From contig SUXQ01000001.1 of assembly GCA_015060905.1 (NCBI GenBank), forward strand, positions 33,246 to 97,245: a DNA stretch of 64,000 nucleotides. Direction: 5' to 3'. The translations under genes were made by a program, and so were the position numbers. This document shows, in pieces, positions 27,301 to 35,918 of the stretch. Below the pieces are notes generated by a model. It saw only the letters and a list, made by a program, of their open reading frames with translations. It searched no databases and was not told where the DNA came from. How positions within the stretch are numbered: the first letter of the stretch is position 1; every line of letters begins with the position of its first letter. Source of the DNA: Bacteroidales bacterium. Its GTDB lineage: Bacteria; Bacteroidota; Bacteroidia; Bacteroidales; Bacteroidaceae.

Positions 27301-27698
27301 CAGCACGTATGAATGTAGAGAATATGTACACAACAAACAACCAGACTATTGCAGTAAACTGGCGCTGGCGTAAGGAAGGTGACATCACCGAGATTCCCCG
27401 TGCTCTTCGCAGCGCAGGTCTCAACTGGTTGGGTAGCGACCGCTACGTTGAGGACGCTTCTTACGTTCGTCTCTCTTTCTTGCAGCTCACATACAACTTC
27501 GAGCCCAGTTGGTTGAAACGTTACGGCTTGCAATCATTGAACGTTTATGCATCGGCCGACAACCTCTGCTTCTGGACGAAGTACACAGGTATCGACCCCG
27601 AGATTAATATTGGTTCAGGAGGTTGGGGACGTGCCCAAGATAACTCTAAGACACCTCGTTCACGTTCATACACACTTGGTCTTTCTGTTGGATTCTAA
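24309..27698 (+). CDS. SusC/RagA-family TonB-dependent outer-membrane transporter (first copy)
   Basis: 1129 residues. A signal peptide (to about residue 21, FAQ) leads into a carboxypeptidase-regulatory-like beta-sandwich (about 27-105). The plug follows, with LRGTSTINGNAEPLIVVN and VLKDASACAIWGSRGANGV, hallmarks of SusC proteins; the remaining 890 residues form the 22-strand barrel and end in VGF with a terminal Phe. SusC proteins import ligands captured by a SusD lid using energy from TonB. The gene lies 20 bp after the FAS1 lipoprotein and 12 bp before its SusD. With no glycosidase in the locus, the substrate cannot be predicted; it may be a peptide or glycoprotein rather than a polysaccharide. 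Confidence 0.94.
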   Translation: MIKIKHLLFLLLCCCVGTTFAQKSARISGNISSDSEGPLMMVNVTERDKTNRIIEAAVTDMEGNFSMVVKNTSNRLEISYIGYKTMTLEIGSRTVFNIKMQEDNQLQEVEITAKPRTQSGALDILSREVSQATQKFNMSEMEGLSFASVDEALQGQIAGLDITFASGDLGSGTTMRLRGTSTINGNAEPLIVVNDNIFEMPTGEQIDFSTANQETFAQLLTVNPEDIESIEVLKDASACAIWGSRGANGVIKIKTKRGTRGKTRVNYSFRFKDKWIPSGLNLMNGDDYTMMLKEAYFNPAQNDYYSAVDELNYDVFGFSEYENYNENTDWVDAVSKHGYTNEHNISLTGGGEKATFRISGGYYNETGTIIRQLLDRFTTTMALDYYVSDRIKVVSDFSFTYTDNRKNYSDLLAIAQVIMPNMSIYNQNQYIDENGISHGIPTSDYYQMLESAGGGTDYFNGNQKDKKNPVGLAHLARNDQETYSITPQLQLEYNLLGLEDDETQLKYRALVNMNANTYTETSFLPAALVTSGWDSKDGDGVGYANRSYMRDYKSLQFTTRHNLIFTPAFKNSDHFLTMTAQYELYTGTNSGQTETTYGLPTGNITSTTVGSKLVQPNTSTGEWRSMSLTYQSHYSYKSKYSLGFTLRAEGNTKFGDENKWGLFPAISGRWNISDEPWMKWSEKWLSMLSIRPGYGWSGSAPGSDYLMFSRYYPNSLPAYLGQSTFVPGGMRLTTLRWERKKEFNLGSDIELFDGLISGAINYYDNTTSDQLMGGYKIPTSTGYTSLDYKNTGALRNRGWELNINTSKIKLAKDLTLSTYFNIGQNFNEVVEMEQSILDSENKEFDFNGPNGQYLGRIQIGNPLGSIYGFRNKGVYRYSYRNYEKALEQEKLYPNNPERWTCPIVRDAEGKVVYKADGKPKQLVFNYDTEDGNADYYFKGGDAIYEDINHDGNINELDIVYLGNSNPKAQGGFGLTFNYKRLTFKANFTYRLDYDVMNTARMNVENMYTTNNQTIAVNWRWRKEGDITEIPRALRSAGLNWLGSDRYVEDASYVRLSFLQLTYNFEPSWLKRYGLQSLNVYASADNLCFWTKYTGIDPEINIGSGGWGRAQDNSKTPRSRSYTLGLSVGF

Positions 27699-27710
27699 TA
27701 TTGATAGATT

Positions 27711-29489
27711 ATGAGAAAAATAAAAAATATAATTAGTTCAGCGTTCGTGGCAATTGCCATCGGATGCTCATCAATGATGACATCTTGTACGGACTACTTG
27801 ACCTTGTATCCTACAAACGCCGTTATTTTGGAGAATTATTGGAAAACTGCCGAGGATGTCAATTCTATGGTGGCAACTTGTTACAGCAGTTTGGCGAACA
27901 GTGATATTATCACACGTATGATGATATGGGGTGAGTTTCGTTCCGACAATTTGGTTACTCGTACAGGTGCATCTAACGACCTGAAGTATATTGTCGAGGC
28001 TAACTTGCTCGAAACAAATGGTTACTTCAAATGGGAACATTTCTATAAGACAATCAACTACTGTAATTTGGTGCTCCAGTATGCCCCCGGTGTAATGGAA
28101 GAAGACCCCGATTTTACACAAGGCGATTTTGACGTAATAAAGGGCGAAATGTATGCATTGCGTGCATTGTGCCATTTCTACCTTGTACGTTCGTTCCGCG
28201 ATATTCCCATGGGACTTGTGGCAATGGATGCAGATGACCAAGAAAGGAACTATCCTCAATATTCACCTTATGAGGCATTGGATATTATCATGGCCGACCT
28301 CGACTCAGCCACAAAATATTGTATGAAGACCGGTGGATGGTCCGAATCTCGCAAAAACTATGCCCGTATAACAAAAGATGCCGTTTATGCAATGAAGGCC
28401 GATGTAAACATGTGGCGTGCAGCTTTTGCTCAGTACAATATTCTTTCCAACGATACAGCGAAATATATCAGCACCGGCGAACCTATAAAATATACAGCAG
28501 CCGATGTTGAGAATTACTACACGCAGGCAATAGAGAATTGCGACTCGGTTCTTGTATCGATGAAACGTCAGGTATTAGAAGAGTACGACGAAAGAAAATT
28601 GCCTTTCACAGTTCTTGATACACTTACCAACCCCTATCTGCTTATTCCTGTAAGAAGCAAAGAATATTATTCTCCTTACGACGAGATTTTCCTCGACGTT
28701 TCCATGATGAGTAATGATTATATGACACCTAATGAGGTTATCTTCAAGCTCGACTTCAGCAGTACTAATAAGAACAGTGCTATTCAGAATATGTATGGTT
28801 ACAACGAGAGTAATGGTCAATTTGTAGTACCTGCGTCTGCTCCCGTAGGTTTGGAAGCTGATGGATTGTGGCAGAAAAGTGACATGCGTTTCAACGCCTT
28901 TACCAATTTTAAATATGCAAAAAGTTCAGGCGGCTCGGATAGTAAAAAGATTATCAGCATTACAAAGTATAATGTAAAAACTGCAGCAATAGGTAAGGAT
29001 GGTATTGAATGGTATGGAAATGGTAACAATATTTCCGACTGGATATTCTATCGCAAGACAGACGTTATGTTGATGAAAGCCACAGCTCTTGCTTACCGTT
29101 ATCACGAGGGTGACCATTCCGAGGCATTTGCACTTGTAAACGCGGTGAACAAACGTAGTGTTACTACTGTTTCGCAACAACTTGCCGAAAAAGATTACGA
29201 AGATCAGTCGGCTTTAAAGTCTCTTGTTCTCGATGAGCGTTTGCGCGAGCTTTCATTCGAAGGCAAACGTTGGTACGACCTTGTTCGCATGGCTCTTTGC
29301 GATGGTAGTACCGATAAAGTTATTGAACTCGTGAAGCCTAAATTCGACAGCGGTGGTAATGCTGCCTCTATCAAGATGTCAAGCATACATTCACTCTTCT
29401 GCCCCATTTACGAGACAGAGTTAAAATTGAATCCCTTGCTTAAGCAGAACCCTGTATTTGAACGTAGCAGTTCTACTGAACAGAACTAA
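27711..29489 (+). CDS. SusD/RagB-family surface lipoprotein (first copy)
   Basis: 592 residues. The lipobox is in SSMMTSCTDY (C26). The helical TPR core that contacts SusC is suggested by ENYWKTAEDVNSMVATCY near the N terminus and by LRALCHFYLVRSF (about residue 150). The C-terminal part has the usual LRELSFEGKRWYDLVRM near residue 510. SusD forms the hinged lid over its SusC partner and binds ligand. It lies 12 bp after SusC. A GC-rich hairpin without a T run follows it. Confidence 0.94.
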   Translation: MRKIKNIISSAFVAIAIGCSSMMTSCTDYLTLYPTNAVILENYWKTAEDVNSMVATCYSSLANSDIITRMMIWGEFRSDNLVTRTGASNDLKYIVEANLLETNGYFKWEHFYKTINYCNLVLQYAPGVMEEDPDFTQGDFDVIKGEMYALRALCHFYLVRSFRDIPMGLVAMDADDQERNYPQYSPYEALDIIMADLDSATKYCMKTGGWSESRKNYARITKDAVYAMKADVNMWRAAFAQYNILSNDTAKYISTGEPIKYTAADVENYYTQAIENCDSVLVSMKRQVLEEYDERKLPFTVLDTLTNPYLLIPVRSKEYYSPYDEIFLDVSMMSNDYMTPNEVIFKLDFSSTNKNSAIQNMYGYNESNGQFVVPASAPVGLEADGLWQKSDMRFNAFTNFKYAKSSGGSDSKKIISITKYNVKTAAIGKDGIEWYGNGNNISDWIFYRKTDVMLMKATALAYRYHEGDHSEAFALVNAVNKRSVTTVSQQLAEKDYEDQSALKSLVLDERLRELSFEGKRWYDLVRMALCDGSTDKVIELVKPKFDSGGNAASIKMSSIHSLFCPIYETELKLNPLLKQNPVFERSSSTEQN

Positions 29490-29497
29490 AAATAACT

Positions 29498-29522
29498 CCG
29501 ACCGGGGTTTATTCCCGGTCGG
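29498..29522 (+). other. Intercistronic hairpin after the first SusD gene
   Basis: CCGACCGGG / CCCGGTCGG form a 9-bp stem with a 7-nt loop. The sequence after it is not T-rich, so it is more likely a partial terminator, or an RNA stability or processing element, than a full terminator. It separates SusCD from the following FAS1 genes. Confidence 0.6.
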
Positions 29523-29583
29523 GTATAAGTTAAAACTGCACGAAATAAATTGAATGATATTTATTATAAAAAACCGAATAAAT

Positions 29584-31821
29584 ATGAATTTTGCTAATAA
29601 AATATATAAGAAATTTGCAGGGACGATTCTTCTTTGCGCATTATGCCTTGCGGGTGTAGTGTCGCAGAGTTGTACCGAAGAGATTGATCAGTCCAATCGA
29701 TACACCTTTACAGGGGAGACAATCGTCGATTATCTTGAGAATCGCTCAGACTCCTTCAGTGACTTCTTAACAATTTTAAGAAGAGCCAAAGTAAAGGCGG
29801 GCACTGTCGGTAGCGATGATAGTAAAGGTAGTGTTAAACACTTGTTGGCAACATACGGACGTTACACCTGTTTCGCACCGACAGACAGTGCCATCAGACG
29901 CTTTGTGCGCGAACAGTTCGAAATATGGTACAATGACAGTCTTGCTGTGTTAAGAGGCGAACTGCCTGCAGACGAGGCTCGTATAACAGGTATCACAAGC
30001 CCCGAATTTGATGAACTTTCCGATTCAATGTGTTCTCAGATTGCCAAGGACCATATTATCGAGGGAGAAATTTACCACACTTACGACTTGGGCGAGGGAG
30101 CATTGGGACGTCCCAATATGAACGACCGTTATATTGCCAGCCGTTTCGTTGCCGATGAAAATACAGGTATTGTAAGCCTCAAACTTAACGACGCATCTAC
30201 ATGTATCTCTCAGGACAATGATGCCGAGAATGGTGTTGTACACGTTCTTGACAAAGTGTTGAACCCCTCTAACGAGCTTGCTCCCGACCTTTTGAAGAGC
30301 TACGAAGAGTATTTCTCTTTATTTACTGAGCTTATTTTCGAGACAGGACTCGAGAAAACTCTTCGTCAGACATCTTTCAACATGGACTCTATAGAGAAAG
30401 CGAAAGGTTGGAAATATGGCGAAAAAGAAGCGCGTCTGTTTCAGGCAACAAGTAGTTGGTCGGGTCAAGCAAAAATTCCCGATACTCATTATATAAAATA
30501 TACAATTCTTGCTGTTCCCGACGTTGTGCTCGATTCTGTTTATGGAGTTAAGACTATGGATGACTTGTTGGTGCTTGCCGAGAAATGGTACAGCAACAGT
30601 AATTATGTAAAAGGTGAAACTCCTATCACCGACCCCAATCACCCCTTGTATAGATTGATTGCCTACCATATTGTAGAGCGTGAGTTGTTGTACTCGGGTG
30701 GTTTTGTACACGATAATATTAAATTTATCGACGGCTTCGATTCGGAGAAAAAATATGCTTCGGGTGTAGACCGTTACGAATATTACGAGACATTGCTTGA
30801 CAATGGAAAGATGTTGAAAGTTACCAAGCCTTACTCGGCTACACAGAACAATGATGAGCGTGGAAGCCTTGAAGGTGAGATTGTCCTCAACTATGCACAA
30901 GAGAAAGGTGCCAAATGCGTTAATTCCGACCTTGCCGACCATATAAATGTTCGTGTATTGAAAGTGGATGACTTCAGAGCATTGATACAGGCTCCCGATA
31001 CATTCGAGTTCAGACAAAGTGGTCATAATGCAATGTTGCACCCATTGGATAGATTGTTGATTTACAACAGCGACGAGATGAAAGGTAATATCCTTAACGA
31101 ACGTATACGTATGAACTTTATGTCGTTCTTCCCCGAGCTTACCAACAACCGTATCCGCTGGTCTTATGCCGAAGAGGATAATTCATGGCAACATTATGTT
31201 ATCCCCGATGGTTATTGCAAACGTATTAAGTTCAATGCCAACGGTAGTAAAATGTACTATCTCCGTTCTCACGACGGCTCAACAAGCGGTTGGTGCGACT
31301 ATCAGGGTGACGAGATTATTACCTCGGGTGCATACGACTTTGAGTATCGTCTTCCTCACGTTCCTGCGGGAACATACGAGTTGCGTCTCGGTACATGTTT
31401 GTATGATTATCGCGGTATTGCTCAGACATATATGGATGGCAAGGTTGCAGGTCTTCCCATTGACTTGCGTACCGCGACCATCAGTCAGCTTGTAGCCGAG
31501 CGTTACGACTTTAAACTCGATGATAGCGACGAATTAAAAAATGACCCCGAGCTTATCGCTGCCGATGATAAGGCGCGTCGCGCTCGTGGTTACATGAAGG
31601 GCCCTGCTTCGGCATTGGTAGCTGGTGGTACACAGACTTTGCGTCAGGCGCATAACGCGGCACGTATTATACTTGGTACATTTACTTTGGGCGAGGGCGA
31701 CCACTGGATTCGTTTCAAGAATACCGAAGAGAGCTCGTCTACCGAGTTTATGCACAACTACTTGGAGCTTGTTCCCAAAAGTATCCTCTCTGACCCATCT
31801 AAGCCCGAGGATAAGAATTAA
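29584..31821 (+). CDS. FAS1-like surface lipoprotein A
   Basis: The ATG at 29584 is preferred (MNFANKIYKKFAG), giving 745 residues; an upstream ATG at 29554 would add ten residues before the signal. The signal ends VVSQSC (C30) followed by TEE. A FAS1 module (about 40-225) contains YTCFAPTDSAIRRFV and closes NGVVHVLDKVLNPS. A second, diverged one runs to about 490, ending LHPLDRLLIYNSDEM. The C-terminal 240 residues look like a beta-sandwich, with VPAGTYELRLG and GDHWIRFKN. The protein ends SDPSKPEDKN. The next gene encodes a close paralogue with the same ending, so the pair arose by tandem duplication. Role probably adhesion or ligand capture; no catalytic motif recognised. Confidence 0.78.
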   Translation: MNFANKIYKKFAGTILLCALCLAGVVSQSCTEEIDQSNRYTFTGETIVDYLENRSDSFSDFLTILRRAKVKAGTVGSDDSKGSVKHLLATYGRYTCFAPTDSAIRRFVREQFEIWYNDSLAVLRGELPADEARITGITSPEFDELSDSMCSQIAKDHIIEGEIYHTYDLGEGALGRPNMNDRYIASRFVADENTGIVSLKLNDASTCISQDNDAENGVVHVLDKVLNPSNELAPDLLKSYEEYFSLFTELIFETGLEKTLRQTSFNMDSIEKAKGWKYGEKEARLFQATSSWSGQAKIPDTHYIKYTILAVPDVVLDSVYGVKTMDDLLVLAEKWYSNSNYVKGETPITDPNHPLYRLIAYHIVERELLYSGGFVHDNIKFIDGFDSEKKYASGVDRYEYYETLLDNGKMLKVTKPYSATQNNDERGSLEGEIVLNYAQEKGAKCVNSDLADHINVRVLKVDDFRALIQAPDTFEFRQSGHNAMLHPLDRLLIYNSDEMKGNILNERIRMNFMSFFPELTNNRIRWSYAEEDNSWQHYVIPDGYCKRIKFNANGSKMYYLRSHDGSTSGWCDYQGDEIITSGAYDFEYRLPHVPAGTYELRLGTCLYDYRGIAQTYMDGKVAGLPIDLRTATISQLVAERYDFKLDDSDELKNDPELIAADDKARRARGYMKGPASALVAGGTQTLRQAHNAARIILGTFTLGEGDHWIRFKNTEESSSTEFMHNYLELVPKSILSDPSKPEDKN

Positions 31822-31842
31822 TAAATTGTAAACAAGAAAGTT

Positions 31843-33993
31843 ATGTTTAACTTAAAGAATATAGTAGAAATTATACTCGACAAGTCTCTTGTTCTTCTGT
31901 CGGTGTGTGTGGCTTTGTGCTGCACATGCTGCACAGAGGAAATAGATGAGTCAAGTCGTTACACCTTTACAGGTGAAACAGTTGTCGACTATCTGGAAAA
32001 TCGCCCTGAGACTTTCAGTAGTTTTCTTCATATTCTCGACCATGCTTATATAGGAAATACTCCCGCCGATGGTGATTTTTCAAAGGTTGCAACCGCCAGA
32101 AACTTGTTGTCCACATACGGACAGTATACATGTTTCGCTCCCACAAACGCTGCCGTTGAAAAATATTTGCAAGTTCAATACCAAAAGTGGGTAGATGATA
32201 TGCAGGCTTTGCAGGATGGCACACTTTCTATAAAAGATTTTCGTGATACAGGTGTCCACAGCCCCATTCTTGAGGACTTATCCGATTCCATGTGTTGCGA
32301 GATTGTCAAGAATCATGTTCTTGAAAGAGCTTATATGACTATTGACCTTTCCGAGGGTGCATTTCCATCGCCCAATATGAACGACCGCTATATTACACTT
32401 ACATATATTGCGGATGAAGTAACAGGCGTGGTATATCCTTTTCTAAACTATAACTCGAGAATAATCGACCTTGATTACGAGGTGGAAAATGGCGTTGTTC
32501 AGACTATCGACGAGGTGCTTAACCCCTCGACAGCATTGTTGCCCGACCTTCTAATCTCGCAAACAAATTATTTCGAGATATGGTCAAAGATTTTGGAAAT
32601 GACAGAGTTGGACACAATTATGCAAAAGGTAGAGGATAAAAAATATGCCGAGAGTGGTTTTGCCGGTCTGCAGTATCACTCGCCCTATTTGGACGCTACC
32701 ATGCATAAAAATACCTGTTATTATCCCAAAGCTCGAAAGTTTAAATATACTATGTTGGTCGAGCCCGACTCTATCTTTAAAAAGTATCAGATTCACGATG
32801 TATCGGACCTTATAAAAAGATGCGAGGAATGGTACGGAACCGAGGATAAAGACGACTATACAAGCCGCGAAAATGCCTTGAATAAGTTTGTCGCTTATCA
32901 CATTATCGACCGTCAGTTGCTATATTCAAGCGGCACGGGTTCCGGTGGATTTATAATGGAAAACTATGTAGGCTCTTATAACAGCGAAGAGATGATGTAT
33001 GGTTCAAGTTTCGACCGTAGCGACTATTTCGAGACAATGTTACCTTATACACTTATAAAGGTAACCCGTCCCTTTACAAATAGCGATTATAAGAGTGATG
33101 TAATGATAAATTACGCTCAGGAAAAAGGAACTATGTGCTTCAATACCGAAAAGATGTACGACCATTTGAATGTGCGCGTTTACTCACCGGCCGACATTTT
33201 GAATTGTATGCCCAACTTTAAAGACGATGCTCTTAACGGTCGTCTGCATCCAATCGATAAGATTCTCATTTACGACGAGGATGAAATGGCCGGAAATGTA
33301 TTGCGCGAACGTATGCGTTGGGACTTTGCATCGTGGTTCCCCGAACTTACCAACAACAACATTCGTTGGTTCAACCTGACAAGTCAGCAAGATGTATTCT
33401 ACATCCCCGACGGTTATCTTGAACGTGCAAGGTTCAAATCTGAAGATAGTGAGAATTATTACCTTTGCGCCCGCAGCGCTTGGTACAACTATCAGGGTGA
33501 CGAAATGCTTGCATCCGAGATATTCGATATTGAGTACCGCATGCCTTATGTTCCCGCAGGAACATACGAATTGCGTTTCGGATACTCCCGCTATCCAAAT
33601 CGCAGTGTTGTTCAGTTCTACATCGACGGAAAGCCCGCCGGCATTCCCGTAGACCTAAGAAACAGTACCGAAACTGAGAACTTTATTGGTTTTATACCGG
33701 ATAGTGACTTCAACGGTGCCGAAGATGCAATTGCTGCTAACGACAAAGAGATGCACAACCGTAATTGGATGAAGGCTCCCGATTCCTTTAAGGTAGCCGG
33801 TGGCAAACAATCACGCGATGACAGTCACTCCATACGTTATGTGTTGGGTGTGTTCACCCTATCGAAGGGCGAACATTGGTTCCGCATGAAAAATGTGCGT
33901 TCCGAAAAGAATACTCAAGGACAACACGACTATTTCGAGATTGTTCCCAAGGTTGTAATTTCCGACCCCTCAAAGCCCGAAGATCGCCATTAA
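31843..33993 (+). CDS. FAS1-like surface lipoprotein B, paralogue of A
   Basis: 716 residues. The N terminus has several cysteines (LCCTCCTEE), so the lipidated one is uncertain, probably the last, before TEE. The opening ESSRYTFTGETVVDYLENR nearly repeats the same stretch of the preceding protein. FAS1 elements YTCFAPTNAAVEKYL and NGVVQTIDEVLNPS delimit module 1; LHPIDKILIYDEDEM ends module 2. The C-terminal beta-sandwich has VPAGTYELRFGYS and GEHWFRMKN, and the ending is SDPSKPEDRH. The divergence from paralogue A is greatest in the middle, where ligand contacts might differ. It lies 21 bp after A in the same operon. Function is inferred only from the domains. Confidence 0.78.
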   Translation: MFNLKNIVEIILDKSLVLLSVCVALCCTCCTEEIDESSRYTFTGETVVDYLENRPETFSSFLHILDHAYIGNTPADGDFSKVATARNLLSTYGQYTCFAPTNAAVEKYLQVQYQKWVDDMQALQDGTLSIKDFRDTGVHSPILEDLSDSMCCEIVKNHVLERAYMTIDLSEGAFPSPNMNDRYITLTYIADEVTGVVYPFLNYNSRIIDLDYEVENGVVQTIDEVLNPSTALLPDLLISQTNYFEIWSKILEMTELDTIMQKVEDKKYAESGFAGLQYHSPYLDATMHKNTCYYPKARKFKYTMLVEPDSIFKKYQIHDVSDLIKRCEEWYGTEDKDDYTSRENALNKFVAYHIIDRQLLYSSGTGSGGFIMENYVGSYNSEEMMYGSSFDRSDYFETMLPYTLIKVTRPFTNSDYKSDVMINYAQEKGTMCFNTEKMYDHLNVRVYSPADILNCMPNFKDDALNGRLHPIDKILIYDEDEMAGNVLRERMRWDFASWFPELTNNNIRWFNLTSQQDVFYIPDGYLERARFKSEDSENYYLCARSAWYNYQGDEMLASEIFDIEYRMPYVPAGTYELRFGYSRYPNRSVVQFYIDGKPAGIPVDLRNSTETENFIGFIPDSDFNGAEDAIAANDKEMHNRNWMKAPDSFKVAGGKQSRDDSHSIRYVLGVFTLSKGEHWFRMKNVRSEKNTQGQHDYFEIVPKVVISDPSKPEDRH

Positions 33994-34022
33994 TTTGAAG
34001 AATAAATTAAATTATAAATAAT

Positions 34023-35909
34023 ATGAATAGAAAATTAAAACATGGAATGTCAATGGCTGTAGCCATCTTAAGTGCGCTGTTTATAAACTCAGCCTGCACC
34101 GAGGAGTGGGACGACCATTACAATGACAATGGCACAAATTCTAGTAAGACATCTCTTCTTGACAAAATCAGGCAGGATAGTGACCTTACAGATTTTTGTG
34201 AAGTGCTTGATTCAATGAATGTCCCCTCGTATAAGGACGGTAATTGGACAGTGTTTAATTTCGCCGATTCGTTGCTTAACCAATCGCGTGTTTACACCTT
34301 GTGGGCTCCCGTTAATGGATCGTTCGATAAAGATTCATTGTTGGCCGAGCTTAAGGCCGAGCCCTTTGAGGATATTCTTGCTATGAAAAAGCTCGGTCGT
34401 GACGATGTTTTTGCACGTTTCGTGGGCTCGCACGTGGCAGAGTTCTTGAAGCCTGCTTCGGATACTTTGAAAGAGGATAATAATATTCTTCTTATCAACG
34501 AGAAACTTGTACCTTTCGTTGGTGGAAGCGACGAGTCTCTTGCGTACAGCTTTAACGGTCTTAACGTTGTCGAGAAGAACATTCGCGTGTCAAACGGTAT
34601 TATCCACAAGATTTCCGGTTCTGTAACATATCTTCCCAATATTTGGGAGTACATTAAGACAGCCGAGGGTACCGACAGCGTTGCAAAATTCCTCTACTCA
34701 TTCAACAAAAGAGAGTTCAACGAATATCTAAGTATTGAAGGACCTACAGTAAACGGTGATAAAACTTACATCGACTCTGTCTTTACAAACTCTAACCAAT
34801 GGCTCAGCTACGGTTACAACGATAAGACAGCGGGCTTCGGCGATATTTCGCACGAGGACTCTTCGTATGTTGTATTTGTTCCCAGCAACGATATGTGGAA
34901 TGAAATGGTTCCCAAAATCGAGACCTTCTTCAACTATCACACAGGAAAAGAAAATTTCGTAGAGGATTCAATTTCCAACGATTCATTGAAGAAATTCTAT
35001 GCTCGTAAGACTCTTGTTAATCACATGGTATTCAGCAACAACGACCAGCTTACTCCCGGTGACGGACACACAGCACTTGTTGTAGATTCCATGCGTTCTA
35101 CTTACAGAGCGGGTGAGCGTCGTATTCTCTTTGCAAAGAACGACCTGATGGAGGGTGTTATCAGAACTCAAGAGTTGTCTAACGGTACTTTCCACTTGAA
35201 GAACAACTTCAACTATAATCCCCACGACATGTGGTACGACACAATTATAGTTCAGGCCGAGAACTTTGCTTATCAAGGAACCACATTCCTTAAAGAGGAA
35301 GATGATGCAGCTTCATTTACCGATGGTGTATTAAAAGGCGATGAAGGTGTAACATATATGTATGTTGAAAAAGGAAACTTGTATCATACAATAGACTCGG
35401 CAAACAGAACTAAAAACCTTGTTTATGTTCATGCCGATAAAAACTCGAATACAAGACCTTCTTCTTTGAAATGGACAATTCCCAATGTACTTTCGGGTGA
35501 TTACTATGTAGGTGCCGTAATTGTACCTAAATTCATTGACCAGACAGAGGCTGTCGACTCATCAGTGCATACAAGTGCATTGCCCAACTTGTTCTCTTTG
35601 TCATTGTATGCCAACGTAGAAAAGAATGGTACTACGGCAAAGAAAGGCTCTGTAAAAGTGATTGAGGAAACAGAAGAACTTGAGAACGATCCTACACGTA
35701 TCGATACTATATGGATTTCTGAAAAGGACGATAAGAGCAAACGTTTGAAGGTTCATATTCCTTATTGCGAGTATGGATTGACCAATCAGGAATTCTCGGT
35801 TTATGTTAAATTGGAATGTATGCTGAAAAAGAAAACTCAGCTTGAATTCTATGACCCTGCATTGCGTGTAGACCTTATCATACTGGAACCTGTTAAGGAT
35901 GAGGAATAA
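34023..35909 (+). CDS. FAS1-like surface lipoprotein C
   Basis: 628 residues. The signal ends INSAC (C25) followed by TEEWDD, again acidic. Two FAS1-like modules are suggested. In the first (about 40-205), YTLWAPVNGSFD is the early strand and SNGIIHKISGSV the closing one. In the second (about 215-400), YVVFVPSNDMWNEMV and NGTFHLKNNFNY play these parts. A C-terminal beta-rich part (about 405-628) includes LSGDYYVGAVIVPKF. It differs from paralogues A and B in length and ending. It is 29 bp after B and 9 bp before the second SusC, so it probably belongs with that pair. No enzyme motif is recognised. Confidence 0.75.
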   Translation: MNRKLKHGMSMAVAILSALFINSACTEEWDDHYNDNGTNSSKTSLLDKIRQDSDLTDFCEVLDSMNVPSYKDGNWTVFNFADSLLNQSRVYTLWAPVNGSFDKDSLLAELKAEPFEDILAMKKLGRDDVFARFVGSHVAEFLKPASDTLKEDNNILLINEKLVPFVGGSDESLAYSFNGLNVVEKNIRVSNGIIHKISGSVTYLPNIWEYIKTAEGTDSVAKFLYSFNKREFNEYLSIEGPTVNGDKTYIDSVFTNSNQWLSYGYNDKTAGFGDISHEDSSYVVFVPSNDMWNEMVPKIETFFNYHTGKENFVEDSISNDSLKKFYARKTLVNHMVFSNNDQLTPGDGHTALVVDSMRSTYRAGERRILFAKNDLMEGVIRTQELSNGTFHLKNNFNYNPHDMWYDTIIVQAENFAYQGTTFLKEEDDAASFTDGVLKGDEGVTYMYVEKGNLYHTIDSANRTKNLVYVHADKNSNTRPSSLKWTIPNVLSGDYYVGAVIVPKFIDQTEAVDSSVHTSALPNLFSLSLYANVEKNGTTAKKGSVKVIEETEELENDPTRIDTIWISEKDDKSKRLKVHIPYCEYGLTNQEFSVYVKLECMLKKKTQLEFYDPALRVDLIILEPVKDEE

Positions 35910-35918
35910 TGTCTAACA

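Noticed and set aside
26724..27533. Open frame of 269 codons on the minus strand inside the first SusC gene
   Set aside because: Antisense to a clear TonB-dependent transporter; the composition (Val- and Cys-rich) is that of a reversed barrel gene.
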